Source: Bacteroidota bacterium (GTDB lineage Bacteria; Bacteroidota; Bacteroidia; Chitinophagales; Chitinophagaceae). Taken from it: a DNA stretch of 64,000 nucleotides. Below, piece by piece: positions 35,871-42,940 of the stretch. Where the stretch lies: positions 1 to 64,000 of the forward strand of contig JABDFX010000004.1 of NCBI GenBank assembly GCA_013286315.1, read 5' to 3'. How positions within the stretch are numbered: the stretch's first letter is position 1; every line of letters starts with the position of its first letter. A program made the position numbers and the translations under genes. Under the pieces are notes generated by a model. The model saw only the letters and a list, made by a program, of their open reading frames with translations. It was not told the origin of the DNA and searched no databases.

Positions 35871-36963
35871 ATGACACAGGAAAAGCTAATCGATATGAGG
35901 TCCCGGCTGAGTGGACTGAGGAGGTTTCTTTGACGTCGAGAACCGCCAGATAAAAATCAATGAAGAAAGACAATTGACCGGGAGTTCGGGATTCTGGGAA
36001 GATAATGAACGGGCCACCGCCATCCTGAAAAACATCAAGGTAAATGAGTACTGGCTTAAACTTTATCAGGCTGTAGAAACGGCGATAGAGGATTTTGCTG
36101 TTCTGATGGAATTCTGGAAAGCAGGTGAAGCGACAGAAGAAGAAACCCGTGCTGCCTACGAAAAATCACTTGAACTCATTGAAGAGGCTGAGTTCAAATC
36201 CACGCTCAACGAACCGGAGGATGAATTACCGGCAGTACTGCAAATCAATTCAGGTGCCGGCGGCACAGAAAGTCAGGATTGGGCAGAAATGCTGATGCGT
36301 ATGTACCGTATGTACGGAGAAAAGCAGGGATGGACTGTTACCGAACTCGATTTTCAGGACGGCGAATCAGCTGGTATTAAAAGTGTAACACTTCAGTTTG
36401 ACGGCCCTTTTGCCTACGGATTTTTAAAAACTGAAAGCGGTGTTCACAGACTGGTGCGTATTTCTCCCTTCGACAGCAATGCCAGAAGGCATACATCTTT
36501 TGCGTCGGTATATGTTTATCCCCTGATTGACGACACGATTGAAATCGAAGTAAATCCAGCCGATGTTGAATGGGCTTTTTTCAGAAGTGGAGGCGCCGGC
36601 GGTCAAAACGTAAATAAAGTAGAGACAGCTGTGCGGCTTACCCATAAACCCAGTGGTATTATTGTAGAATGTCAACAGGCGCGCACGCAGGGAGAGAATC
36701 GTGAAAAGGCAATGGCGATGCTGAAGAGCCGGCTGTATGAGGAAGAAATGCGCAAACGGGAGGCTATTAAAAATGCCAATAATGCGAGTAAGAAAAAAAT
36801 CGAGTGGGGATCGCAAATTCGTTCCTATGTTTTTCATCCGTACAAGATGATCAAGGATCACCGGACCGGTTTTGAGACTGGAAATATTCAGCCGGTAATG
36901 GACGGTGAACTGGATGGATTTATTAAAGCCTATTTAATGTCAGAGAAAGAAACACTGACGTGA
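35871..36963 (+). CDS. prfB: peptide chain release factor 2, with programmed +1 frameshift
   Basis: Release factor 2 recognises UGA/UAA and triggers peptide release. The gene is read as 35871-35930 joined to 35932-36963: the first 20 codons end AGG AGG TTT CTT followed by in-frame TGA (35931-35933) and then C, the canonical autoregulatory frameshift site with a Shine-Dalgarno-like AGGAGG three bases before CTT-TGA-C. After the shift the frame continues [16 protein letters not shown]. The catalytic GGQ loop is in [17 protein letters not shown], and the anticodon-like SPF lies in [14 protein letters not shown], the RF2 tripeptide. Total about 363 residues. Low RF2 levels favour the shift, giving feedback control. 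Confidence 0.97.
35925..35934 (+). promoter_or_regulatory. RF2 programmed frameshift site (TTTCTTTGAC)
   Basis: The slippery CTT followed by TGA C, preceded by AGGAGG at 35919-35924. The ribosome slips +1 on CTT when the UGA is decoded slowly. This is the conserved RF2 autoregulatory signal. Confidence 0.95.
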
Positions 36964-36980
36964 TTTGCTGGATTTACTCA

Positions 36981-37008
36981 GCCGTCAACCGTCAATCGTC
37001 AACCTCCA
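36981..37008. repeat. short heptamer array (ACCGTCA type)
   Basis: Units GCCGTCA, ACCGTCA, ATCGTCA, ACCTCCA in 7-base register, between the prfB stop and the pruA start. The same CAACNGT-like unit appears at 55651-55685. Visually similar to STRR units known from cyanobacteria. Confidence 0.75.
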
Positions 37009-37026
37009 TCGAATAAATTCAAGAAA

Positions 37027-38658
37027 ATGAACATCGGATACTTCCATTACCCCCTTCCAGGCAATGAACCCGTGAAATCCTATGCCCCCGGGTCGACTGA
37101 AAAAAAATTATTGAAGAAAGCATTGGTGGAACTGAAATCCGTAGAACACGATATCCCTGCGATCATAGGCGGAAAAGAAATCCGTTCCGGAATTAAGATC
37201 AAAATGCGCCCTCCACATGAACTTTCTCATACACTGGGTTATTTTCATCGTTCAAATAAGGAGCAGGTAGAATCAGCAATTAAGGCGGCCCTGATGGCAA
37301 AAACCTCCTGGGAGCGGATGAACTGGGAAAACAGGGCTTCCATTTTTCTCAAAGCAGCCGATTTACTGGCAGGTAAGTATCGGTATATAATGAACGCATC
37401 CACCATGCTGGGGCAAAGTAAAAATGCCTACCAGGCAGAAATAGATAGTGCATGTGAACTTATTGATTTTTTGCGTTTTAATGTCCATTATCTAAGTGAA
37501 ATATACAGGCAGCAACCTATCAGTTCACCAGGTATGCACAACCGTTTGGAATACCGGTCCCTGGAAGGATTTGTACTGGCAATAACTCCATTTAATTTTA
37601 CAGCCATCGGTGGAAACCTCCCAACCTCAGCGGCATTATGCGGAAACGTGGTGGTTTGGAAACCCGCCGATACACAGGTTTTCAGCGCACATATATTTAT
37701 GAAAATTCTGCAAGAAGCAGGTTTACCGGATGGCGTTATTAACCTCGTTTATGCGAATGGTCCGGAACTCGGTGATATTTGTTTCGGTCACCTGGATTTT
37801 GCGGGCATTCATTTTACCGGATCCACGGCCGTTTTTAACCAGATATGGAAACATATCGGAGAGAATATCGGGAAATACAGATCCTATCCCCGAATCGTTG
37901 GAGAAACCGGAGGTAAAGACTTTGTACTGGTTCACCGGGAAGCGGAAGTAGATGTTGTGGTAACTGCACTCGCCAGAGGTGCTTTTGAGTTCCAGGGACA
38001 GAAATGTTCTGCAGCTTCGAGGGCCTATCTGCCATCAAATCTGGCTGCAAAAATTAAGGAGAAGCTGATTCATGTTATTCAGAGTATGAAGGTGGGTGGT
38101 GTTGAGGATTTCAGCAATTTTGTAAATGCAATAATCGACGAGAGAAGTTTTGATAAGATCAAAGGGTATATCGATCGCGCATCTTCAGATCCGGCAGCCA
38201 GCATTTTGGTTGGCGGTAAAGCTGATAAAACCATAGGTTATTTTATCCATCCGACCCTCATAGAGACAACAGATCCGGGCTATGCAACTTTGAAAGAAGA
38301 AATATTCGGTCCGGTGCTCACCATTTTTGTATATGATGAAAACAAATTTGAAGAAACGATGGACCTGGTGGACAATACATCGAATTATGCTCTGACAGGT
38401 TCCGTTATTTCAACTAACCGCCAGGCTATTGAACTGGCCACAGAAAGATTGCGCCATTCAGCCGGAAATTTCTATGTAAACGACAAACCAACAGGCGCAG
38501 TAGTTGGCCAGCAGCCATTTGGAGGAGCCCGCGGCAGCGGAACCAACGACAAAGCCGGATCCATCCTAAATCTCTACCGATGGCTCAGCGCACGCACGAT
38601 CAAAGAAACTTTCGATCCGCCTACCGGTTATGAATATCCTTTTTTAACTGAAGCATGA
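37027..38658 (+). CDS. pruA: L-glutamate gamma-semialdehyde dehydrogenase
   Basis: A 543-residue NAD-dependent aldehyde dehydrogenase oxidising glutamate semialdehyde (P5C) to glutamate, the second step of proline and ornithine catabolism. Seen: ITPFNFTAIGGNLPTSAAL and VVWKPADTQVFSAH (cofactor site), IVGETGGKDF (catalytic Glu), FEFQGQKCSAASRAYLP (catalytic Cys) and EIFGPVLTIFVYD. It is the stand-alone monofunctional form without a PutA proline dehydrogenase domain; no proline dehydrogenase is nearby. With the arginine deiminase/CtlX genes further right it could complete arginine-to-glutamate degradation. Confidence 0.95.
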   Translation: MNIGYFHYPLPGNEPVKSYAPGSTEKKLLKKALVELKSVEHDIPAIIGGKEIRSGIKIKMRPPHELSHTLGYFHRSNKEQVESAIKAALMAKTSWERMNWENRASIFLKAADLLAGKYRYIMNASTMLGQSKNAYQAEIDSACELIDFLRFNVHYLSEIYRQQPISSPGMHNRLEYRSLEGFVLAITPFNFTAIGGNLPTSAALCGNVVVWKPADTQVFSAHIFMKILQEAGLPDGVINLVYANGPELGDICFGHLDFAGIHFTGSTAVFNQIWKHIGENIGKYRSYPRIVGETGGKDFVLVHREAEVDVVVTALARGAFEFQGQKCSAASRAYLPSNLAAKIKEKLIHVIQSMKVGGVEDFSNFVNAIIDERSFDKIKGYIDRASSDPAASILVGGKADKTIGYFIHPTLIETTDPGYATLKEEIFGPVLTIFVYDENKFEETMDLVDNTSNYALTGSVISTNRQAIELATERLRHSAGNFYVNDKPTGAVVGQQPFGGARGSGTNDKAGSILNLYRWLSARTIKETFDPPTGYEYPFLTEA

Positions 38659-38690
38659 CCGCATTCATTATTTTTATAAAAATATTCTGA

Positions 38691-39212
38691 TTGAAGACGA
38701 TCCTGACTGAAAAAGAACTCGGACTTACTATCCAGCGATTGAGTCATCAACTCCTCGAAAACCATCTTAGTTTCCAGGATCTCGTGATCATCGGTATTCA
38801 GCCTCGTGGAATTTATTTTTCAGACAGGATCGTACAGCAGATCAATGAACAGATAAAACCAGCAAAAATTACATACGGGAAACTCGATAATACATTTTAC
38901 CGCGATGATGTGCGTCAGGGCCTTCATACACTCAATCAGACTGACATGCTCTTCAGCGTGGAAAATAAAACAGTGATCCTCGTGGATGATGTACTATATA
39001 CCGGCAGAACGATACGGGCTTCCATGGACGCCCTGTTGACCTTTGGCAGACCAGCTAAAGTGGAGCTTTGTATATTAATTGACCGGCGATTCAGCCGTGA
39101 AGTGCCTATACAGGCCGATTTCGTGGGTAGATCCATTGATACCATCATAACCCAGCGAGTAAAAGTATTATGGAAGGAAAGGGACGGAAAGGAGGAAGTA
39201 GTTCTTTTATAG
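38691..39212 (+). CDS. pyrR: PyrR bifunctional regulator / uracil phosphoribosyltransferase
   Basis: A 173-residue PRTase of the PyrR family, starting at TTG 38691 with MKTILTEKELGLTIQRL. The PRPP loop is VILVDDVLYTGRTIRAS (about 94-110), and the basic C-terminal segment around RRFSREVPIQADFVGRSIDT is typical. In Gram-positives PyrR binds pyr leader RNA and attenuates transcription; in Bacteroidota regulation is not established. It lies upstream of pyrB, separated by inverted heptamer arrays and a pyrB promoter. I do not see a convincing PyrR-binding anti-antiterminator loop in that gap. Confidence 0.93.
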   Translation: MKTILTEKELGLTIQRLSHQLLENHLSFQDLVIIGIQPRGIYFSDRIVQQINEQIKPAKITYGKLDNTFYRDDVRQGLHTLNQTDMLFSVENKTVILVDDVLYTGRTIRASMDALLTFGRPAKVELCILIDRRFSREVPIQADFVGRSIDTIITQRVKVLWKERDGKEEVVLL

Positions 39213-39247
39213 GCAGGAAGCGGGAGGCTTGAAGCGTGAAGCCAGAC
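39213..39247. repeat. degenerate heptamer array (GCTTGAA/GCGTGAA type)
   Basis: Units GCAGGAA, GCGGGAG, GCTTGAA, GCGTGAA, GCCAGAC, starting at the base after the pyrR TAG. Its inverted counterpart is at 39288-39315. Same family as 31157-31198. Confidence 0.8.
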
Positions 39248-39287
39248 CTCTTTTTTGTCTAATGCAACAACTGAATTTATTTGAAAA

Positions 39288-39315
39288 GCCTCATGCCACA
39301 TGCTTCGAGCGTCCT
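39288..39315. repeat. degenerate heptamer array, inverted partner
   Basis: Units GCCTCAT, GCCACAT, GCTTCGA, GCGTCCT in 7-base register; read on the other strand they resemble 39213-39247, giving an imperfect hairpin with a loop of about 40 bases upstream of the pyrB promoter. Confidence 0.7.
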
Positions 39316-39325
39316 ACTTAAATTG

Positions 39326-39357
39326 TTTTGGAGTATGGACCTGAAAATATAACTTTG
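39326..39357 (+). promoter_or_regulatory. pyrB promoter: TTTTG - 19 bases - TAACTTTG
   Basis: TTTTG at 39326-39330 and TAACTTTG at 39350-39357 match both elements of the Bacteroidota sigma-A-type promoter at the expected 19-base spacing. The box ends seven bases before the pyrB ATG at 39365, so the transcript is leaderless or nearly so. Confidence 0.75.
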
Positions 39358-39364
39358 ACTTTTA

Positions 39365-40297
39365 ATGCAACTCAGTACCAAACATCTTCTTGGCATTCGA
39401 GATTTACTGGCTTCCGACATTCAGACTATATTAGACACGGCTACTCAGTTTAAGGAAGTTCTTCAAAGACCCATCAAAAAAGTTCCTACGCTACGCGATG
39501 TAACCATCGTTAATCTTTTTTATGAGAACTCCACACGTACGAGGATTTCATTTGAATTGGCAGAAAAAAGGCTTTCGGCAGATACAGTCAATTTTACAGC
39601 TTCGGGTTCTTCGGTGTCCAAAGGAGAAAGTTTACTCGATACCGTCAATAATATCCTTTCTATGAAGGTAGATATGGTGGTCATGCGGCACAGTGCCAGC
39701 GGAGCACCTCATTTCCTCGCGAAACATATTCCTGCAGCCATTGTGAACGCCGGCGACGGTATTAATGAGCATCCCACGCAGGCTTTGCTGGATGCATTTT
39801 CCATCAGAGAAAAACTGGGTTCGCTGGAAGGGAAGAAAGTTGCCATCATTGGTGATATTATGCATTCCCGGGTAGCACTCAGTAATATATATCTCCTGAA
39901 AAAAATGGGAGCCGAAGTAATGGTGGCGGGGCCCCCTACGCTGATCCCCCTGTATATCACAGAAGCATTTGGCATACCCGTGGAATACAATCTACGCAGG
40001 GCGCTGGAATGGTGCGACGTGGCTAATGTATTACGTATTCAACTTGAAAGGCAGAACCAGGTCTTATTTTCTTCGCTAAGAGAATATAGTCTGGCTTACG
40101 GTATTAACCGGAAGATACTGGACAGTTTGTCAAAAGAAATATTGATCATGCATCCGGGCCCTATCAACCGTGGTGTGGAACTGGACAGTGATGCGGCGGA
40201 CAGTAAACAGTCCATCATTTTACAACAGGTTGAGAATGGAGTCGCCGTACGCATGGCAGTCCTTTATCTGTTGGCGGGCAAAGCAACGAATCTTTAA
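39365..40297 (+). CDS. pyrB: aspartate carbamoyltransferase catalytic subunit
   Basis: A 310-residue catalytic chain joining carbamoyl phosphate and aspartate, the committed step of pyrimidine synthesis. The carbamoyl-phosphate loop is FYENSTRTRISFELAEKRL (about 53-71), followed by SGSSVSKGESLLDT, the HPTQALLDAF motif, and HPGPINRGVEL near the C-terminus. No pyrI regulatory subunit is adjacent. It follows pyrR, has its own promoter, and is followed 18 bases later by coaD. Confidence 0.96.
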   Translation: MQLSTKHLLGIRDLLASDIQTILDTATQFKEVLQRPIKKVPTLRDVTIVNLFYENSTRTRISFELAEKRLSADTVNFTASGSSVSKGESLLDTVNNILSMKVDMVVMRHSASGAPHFLAKHIPAAIVNAGDGINEHPTQALLDAFSIREKLGSLEGKKVAIIGDIMHSRVALSNIYLLKKMGAEVMVAGPPTLIPLYITEAFGIPVEYNLRRALEWCDVANVLRIQLERQNQVLFSSLREYSLAYGINRKILDSLSKEILIMHPGPINRGVELDSDAADSKQSIILQQVENGVAVRMAVLYLLAGKATNL

Positions 40298-40315
40298 TCC
40301 CTTCAAAATCATCGT

Positions 40316-40795
40316 ATGCAACGGATCGCAGTATTTCCCGGCACATTTGATCCGATTACCATCGGACACGTAGATATTATTAATCGTTCATTGGGATTGT
40401 TTGATAAAGTGGTGATAGGGATCGGAAGAAATGTAAATAAACTTCCGATGTTTTCCGAAGAACAGAGAATTACCTGGCTTAAGGAAATCTATAAAAATAA
40501 TCCGCGTGTGGAAGCAGTTTTATATGATGGTCTCACCATCAAATGTTGCCAGCAGGTGGGTGCTCATTACATCATTCGGGGAATCCGCTATGTGAATGAC
40601 TTTGAGTATGAAAAAGCGATCGCTGATATGAACCGAAGTTTGGATTTTCATATAGAAACAGTATTTCTTACCTGTTTGCCGCAATATACTTCAGTGGCAT
40701 CTACACTTGTGCGTGACGTGATACGAAATGGTGGCGATGTAACGCCTTTTTTGCCGGAGGTAGTTGCTGAATCACTCAAAAAGCTTAAAGCTTAA
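40316..40795 (+). CDS. coaD: phosphopantetheine adenylyltransferase
   Basis: A 159-residue hexameric nucleotidyltransferase forming dephospho-CoA. The signature VFPGTFDPITIGHVDIINR (6-24) holds the T/HxGH motif, and IIRGIRYVNDFEYE is the adenylate-binding block; CLPQYTSVASTLVRD follows. Normal length. The C-terminal residues LKA and the TAA stop are encoded by the first units of a heptamer array that begins inside the gene. Confidence 0.96.
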   Translation: MQRIAVFPGTFDPITIGHVDIINRSLGLFDKVVIGIGRNVNKLPMFSEEQRITWLKEIYKNNPRVEAVLYDGLTIKCCQQVGAHYIIRGIRYVNDFEYEKAIADMNRSLDFHIETVFLTCLPQYTSVASTLVRDVIRNGGDVTPFLPEVVAESLKKLKA

Positions 40796-40817
40796 CACGT
40801 AACGCTCAAGGCTCATA
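40783..40817. repeat. heptamer array overlapping the coaD 3' end
   Basis: Units GCTTAAA, GCTTAAC, ACGTAAC, GCTCAAG, GCTCATA in 7-base register. The coaD stop TAA (40793-40795) is the TAA of the second unit. Confidence 0.85.
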
Positions 40818-40853
40818 AAGCAAGCGTGCAAATATCAGGGAGCATCCGACCCT

Positions 40854-40888
40854 CGTTCAACGATAAATGATCAACGACCGATGATCAT
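40854..40888. repeat. heptamer array (CGATAAA/TGATCAA type)
   Basis: Units CGTTCAA, CGATAAA, TGATCAA, CGACCGA, TGATCAT keep a 7-base period. It lies between the coaD-proximal array and the thioesterase gene; the intervening bases may be an eroded continuation of the same array. Confidence 0.65.
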
Positions 40889-40918
40889 TTTTGGAATATA
40901 AACACAAAATCATTCGCC

Positions 40919-41356
40919 ATGTCCATTTGGTTTAAGAAAGATATTAATTTGGAAAAGTTGAATCAGTTTTCAGCGAACACAATGAATGAATTGCTGGGAA
41001 TCAGGATCACGGAATTAGGTGAAAATTATATTAAAGCCACGATGCCGGTGGATAAAAGAACACACCAGGCTTACGGAATATTGCATGGAGGCGCATCTGC
41101 GGCACTGGCGGAAACACTTGGCAGCATTGGATCTGTCATCATCGTGGATCCCGAACAATACATTTGCGTGGGAGTAGAAATCAATGCCAATCACATTAGA
41201 AGTGTGAGGGATGGATTTGTTACCGGAACAGCTGTTCCATTACATGTTGGTGCTTCCTCTCATGTGTGGGAAATCAAGATCGTGGATAAGAATGATAAAC
41301 TCGTTTGTGTGAGCAGGCTCACGGTGTTCGTGAAGCAAAAGAAACGATCACGTTAG
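40919..41356 (+). CDS. hotdog-fold thioesterase (PaaI/MenI type)
   Basis: A 145-residue cytoplasmic hotdog protein. The active-site region is HQAYGILHGGASAALAETLGSIGS (about 45-68, with the HGG turn and the helix Glu), followed by VGVEINANHIRSV and the VKQKK tail. The architecture fits PaaI, EntH or DHNA-CoA thioesterase (MenI); the substrate cannot be fixed. Its TAG stop is the first three bases of an inverted repeat shared with the convergent Nudix gene. Confidence 0.88.
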   Translation: MSIWFKKDINLEKLNQFSANTMNELLGIRITELGENYIKATMPVDKRTHQAYGILHGGASAALAETLGSIGSVIIVDPEQYICVGVEINANHIRSVRDGFVTGTAVPLHVGASSHVWEIKIVDKNDKLVCVSRLTVFVKQKKRSR

Positions 41357-41424
41357 TATGGAAGTATGGAAGTTTGGAAGTGAAAACTATCTAACTACTT
41401 CCATACTTCCATACTTCCATACTA
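41354..41424. repeat. 28-base inverted repeat bounded exactly by two stop codons
   Basis: Arms 41354-41381 and 41397-41424 are reverse complements at 27 of 28 positions, composed of TATGGAAG octamers, with a 15-base loop. The outermost three bases of each arm are the TAG stop codons of the two convergent genes. The hairpin therefore is the entire stop-to-stop interval. Confidence 0.95.
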
Positions 41425-41841
41425 GAGTAGCCCGCCTGCTCTCAGCACTTCGACAATGGCAGGATACGTATTGCGCAATACAATCTCAAAATCTGCAGGT
41501 GCTATCCATCTTAAATCGGTAATATCTTCTTCCGTTTGCGGGATCAGTAACTGATGACTGGTCGTCGACATGTGAAACCAATGCGTTTTCTTCTCAATCA
41601 CTTTGCCTAGTTCTTCATATTCATGCAGCGTCTGCAACAAAAATTTTTTTAACTCCAGTCGCCCCACGCCCGTTTCTTCCTCAACTTCCCGGAGGGCACA
41701 TTCTTCCAATGTTTCTCCGGGATCAAGTTTACCTTTGGGCAGGTCCCATTTGCCCCGGCGGAACATAAACAGGATCTCCCCCTTTTCATTTTCAACAAGC
41801 CCACCGGCAGCAAGGAGAAGAATCTTTTTGGATATGATCAT
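41422..41841 (-). CDS. Nudix hydrolase
   Basis: A 139-residue single Nudix domain. The full Nudix box is visible (GKLDPGETLEECALREVEEE then TGV, about residues 36-58). Such enzymes hydrolyse nucleoside diphosphates linked to other groups; the substrate (NTP, Ap4A, ADP-ribose) is undetermined. The KKTHWFHMST segment is similar to diadenosine polyphosphate hydrolase-like Nudix proteins. Divergent from pyrE and convergent with the thioesterase. Confidence 0.93.
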   Translation of the reverse strand: MIISKKILLLAAGGLVENEKGEILFMFRRGKWDLPKGKLDPGETLEECALREVEEETGVGRLELKKFLLQTLHEYEELGKVIEKKTHWFHMSTTSHQLLIPQTEEDITDLRWIAPADFEIVLRNTYPAIVEVLRAGGLL

Positions 41842-41908
41842 GATATAGTAAAGATAAAGGGGACGGGCACAATGACAGAAACAAAGGGATTTTTTTTATC
41901 TTCACACC

Positions 41909-42550
41909 ATGACCAACGAAAAAGCAGTAGCTGAAAAATTACTGGAAATTCAGGCAATCAAACTAAATCTGGAAAAACCATTTACCTGGGCTTCCGGATG
42001 GAAAAGCCCCATCTATTGCGACAACCGCAAAACGCTTTCCTTTCCTCATGTCAGGGAGTTTATAAAATCCGAAATGTGTAACCTGATTTTTGAAGAATTT
42101 CCGGATGCGGAATACCTGGCCGGAGTCGCTACGGCTGGTATTGCATGGGGCGCTATGGCCGCCGATCAGCTGAAACTGCCCTTTATTTACGTTCGTTCAA
42201 AACCCAAGGATCACGGAATGGGAAACCAGATTGAAGGATTTTATAAAGAAGGGAAACAGGTGCTGGTCATTGAGGATCTGGTTTCTACCGGGAAAAGCAG
42301 TCTGGCAGTAATACAGACATTGAAATCAGCAGGGTTGCAAATTGCAGGCCTGGTTTCTATATTTAATTATGGTTTCGATGAAGCGGCAGATGGCTTTACA
42401 GTTGAAGGCGTTAAAACCAGGTCACTGACAGACTATCCGACACTGATCAAACTGGCCGTTGAAAAAGGAACCGTTAGTGCAGCCCAGCACAAAACACTTG
42501 TTAAATGGCGGGAAGATCCCGCACACTGGAATGCTCTTTCGTATTTTTGA
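41909..42550 (+). CDS. pyrE: orotate phosphoribosyltransferase
   Basis: A 213-residue dimeric PRTase forming OMP from orotate and PRPP. Blocks: FTWASGWKSPIYCDNRKTLSF near the N-terminus, AGVATAGIAWGAM, FIYVRSKPKDHGMGNQIEG (active-site hood) and the PRPP motif VLVIEDLVSTGKSSL. Normal length. No pyrF adjacent. It is followed 15 bases later by the HMA-domain gene, so some read-through is likely. Confidence 0.96.
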   Translation: MTNEKAVAEKLLEIQAIKLNLEKPFTWASGWKSPIYCDNRKTLSFPHVREFIKSEMCNLIFEEFPDAEYLAGVATAGIAWGAMAADQLKLPFIYVRSKPKDHGMGNQIEGFYKEGKQVLVIEDLVSTGKSSLAVIQTLKSAGLQIAGLVSIFNYGFDEAADGFTVEGVKTRSLTDYPTLIKLAVEKGTVSAAQHKTLVKWREDPAHWNALSYF

Positions 42551-42565
42551 AAATAAATACATGCC

Positions 42566-42940
42566 ATGAAAAAGATATTGTGGATGACTATGATCGTCAA
42601 TTGCTTTTTTCTCATCAGCCGGGCCCAGCAGCCTGTTCGTAAAGGCGGCCTGGAAACTGCAACCATTTCCGTTCCAACCGTTCAATGTGAACAATGCAAG
42701 GATAGAATAGAAAGATATATCTCCCGGGAAGATGGAATTCAAATGGTGAAAGTCGATTACAAACATCATACTTGCAAAGTGACTTATATCTGGGACCGTA
42801 CGACCATTGAAAATATAAAAACAGCTATAGCCAATATCGGTTACGATGCCGGTGACGTAGCGGCAGACCCGGAGGCATATAAAAAACTACCCACCTGTTG
42901 TAAAAAGCCCGAAGATGGCGGCGGTCACCAAAAAAACTAA
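42566..42940 (+). CDS. exported heavy-metal-associated (HMA) domain protein
   Basis: A 124-residue protein with a signal peptide (MKKILWMTMIVNCFFLISRA, cleavage near 21) and one HMA domain: ISVPTVQCEQCKDRIERYIS contains the metal-binding CxxC (Cys-Glu-Gln-Cys), then VKVDYKHHTCKVTYIWD and the IANIGYDAGD end. A Cys/His-rich tail follows (TCCKKPEDGGGHQKN). It would be a periplasmic copper/zinc-type metallochaperone or sensor. Its TAA is immediately followed by the ATG of the flavin amine oxidase, so the two are almost certainly coupled. Confidence 0.88.
   Translation: MKKILWMTMIVNCFFLISRAQQPVRKGGLETATISVPTVQCEQCKDRIERYISREDGIQMVKVDYKHHTCKVTYIWDRTTIENIKTAIANIGYDAGDVAADPEAYKKLPTCCKKPEDGGGHQKN

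Noticed and set aside
35871-35973. prfB as a frameshifted pseudogene or a shorter gene starting at 35974
   Set aside because: The TGA lies in the canonical RF2 programmed frameshift context and the rest of the frame is intact.
38691-39365. PyrR-dependent attenuator between pyrR and pyrB
   Set aside because: The gap holds heptamer arrays and a promoter immediately before pyrB; I could not identify the conserved PyrR-binding loop or a terminator with a T-tract.
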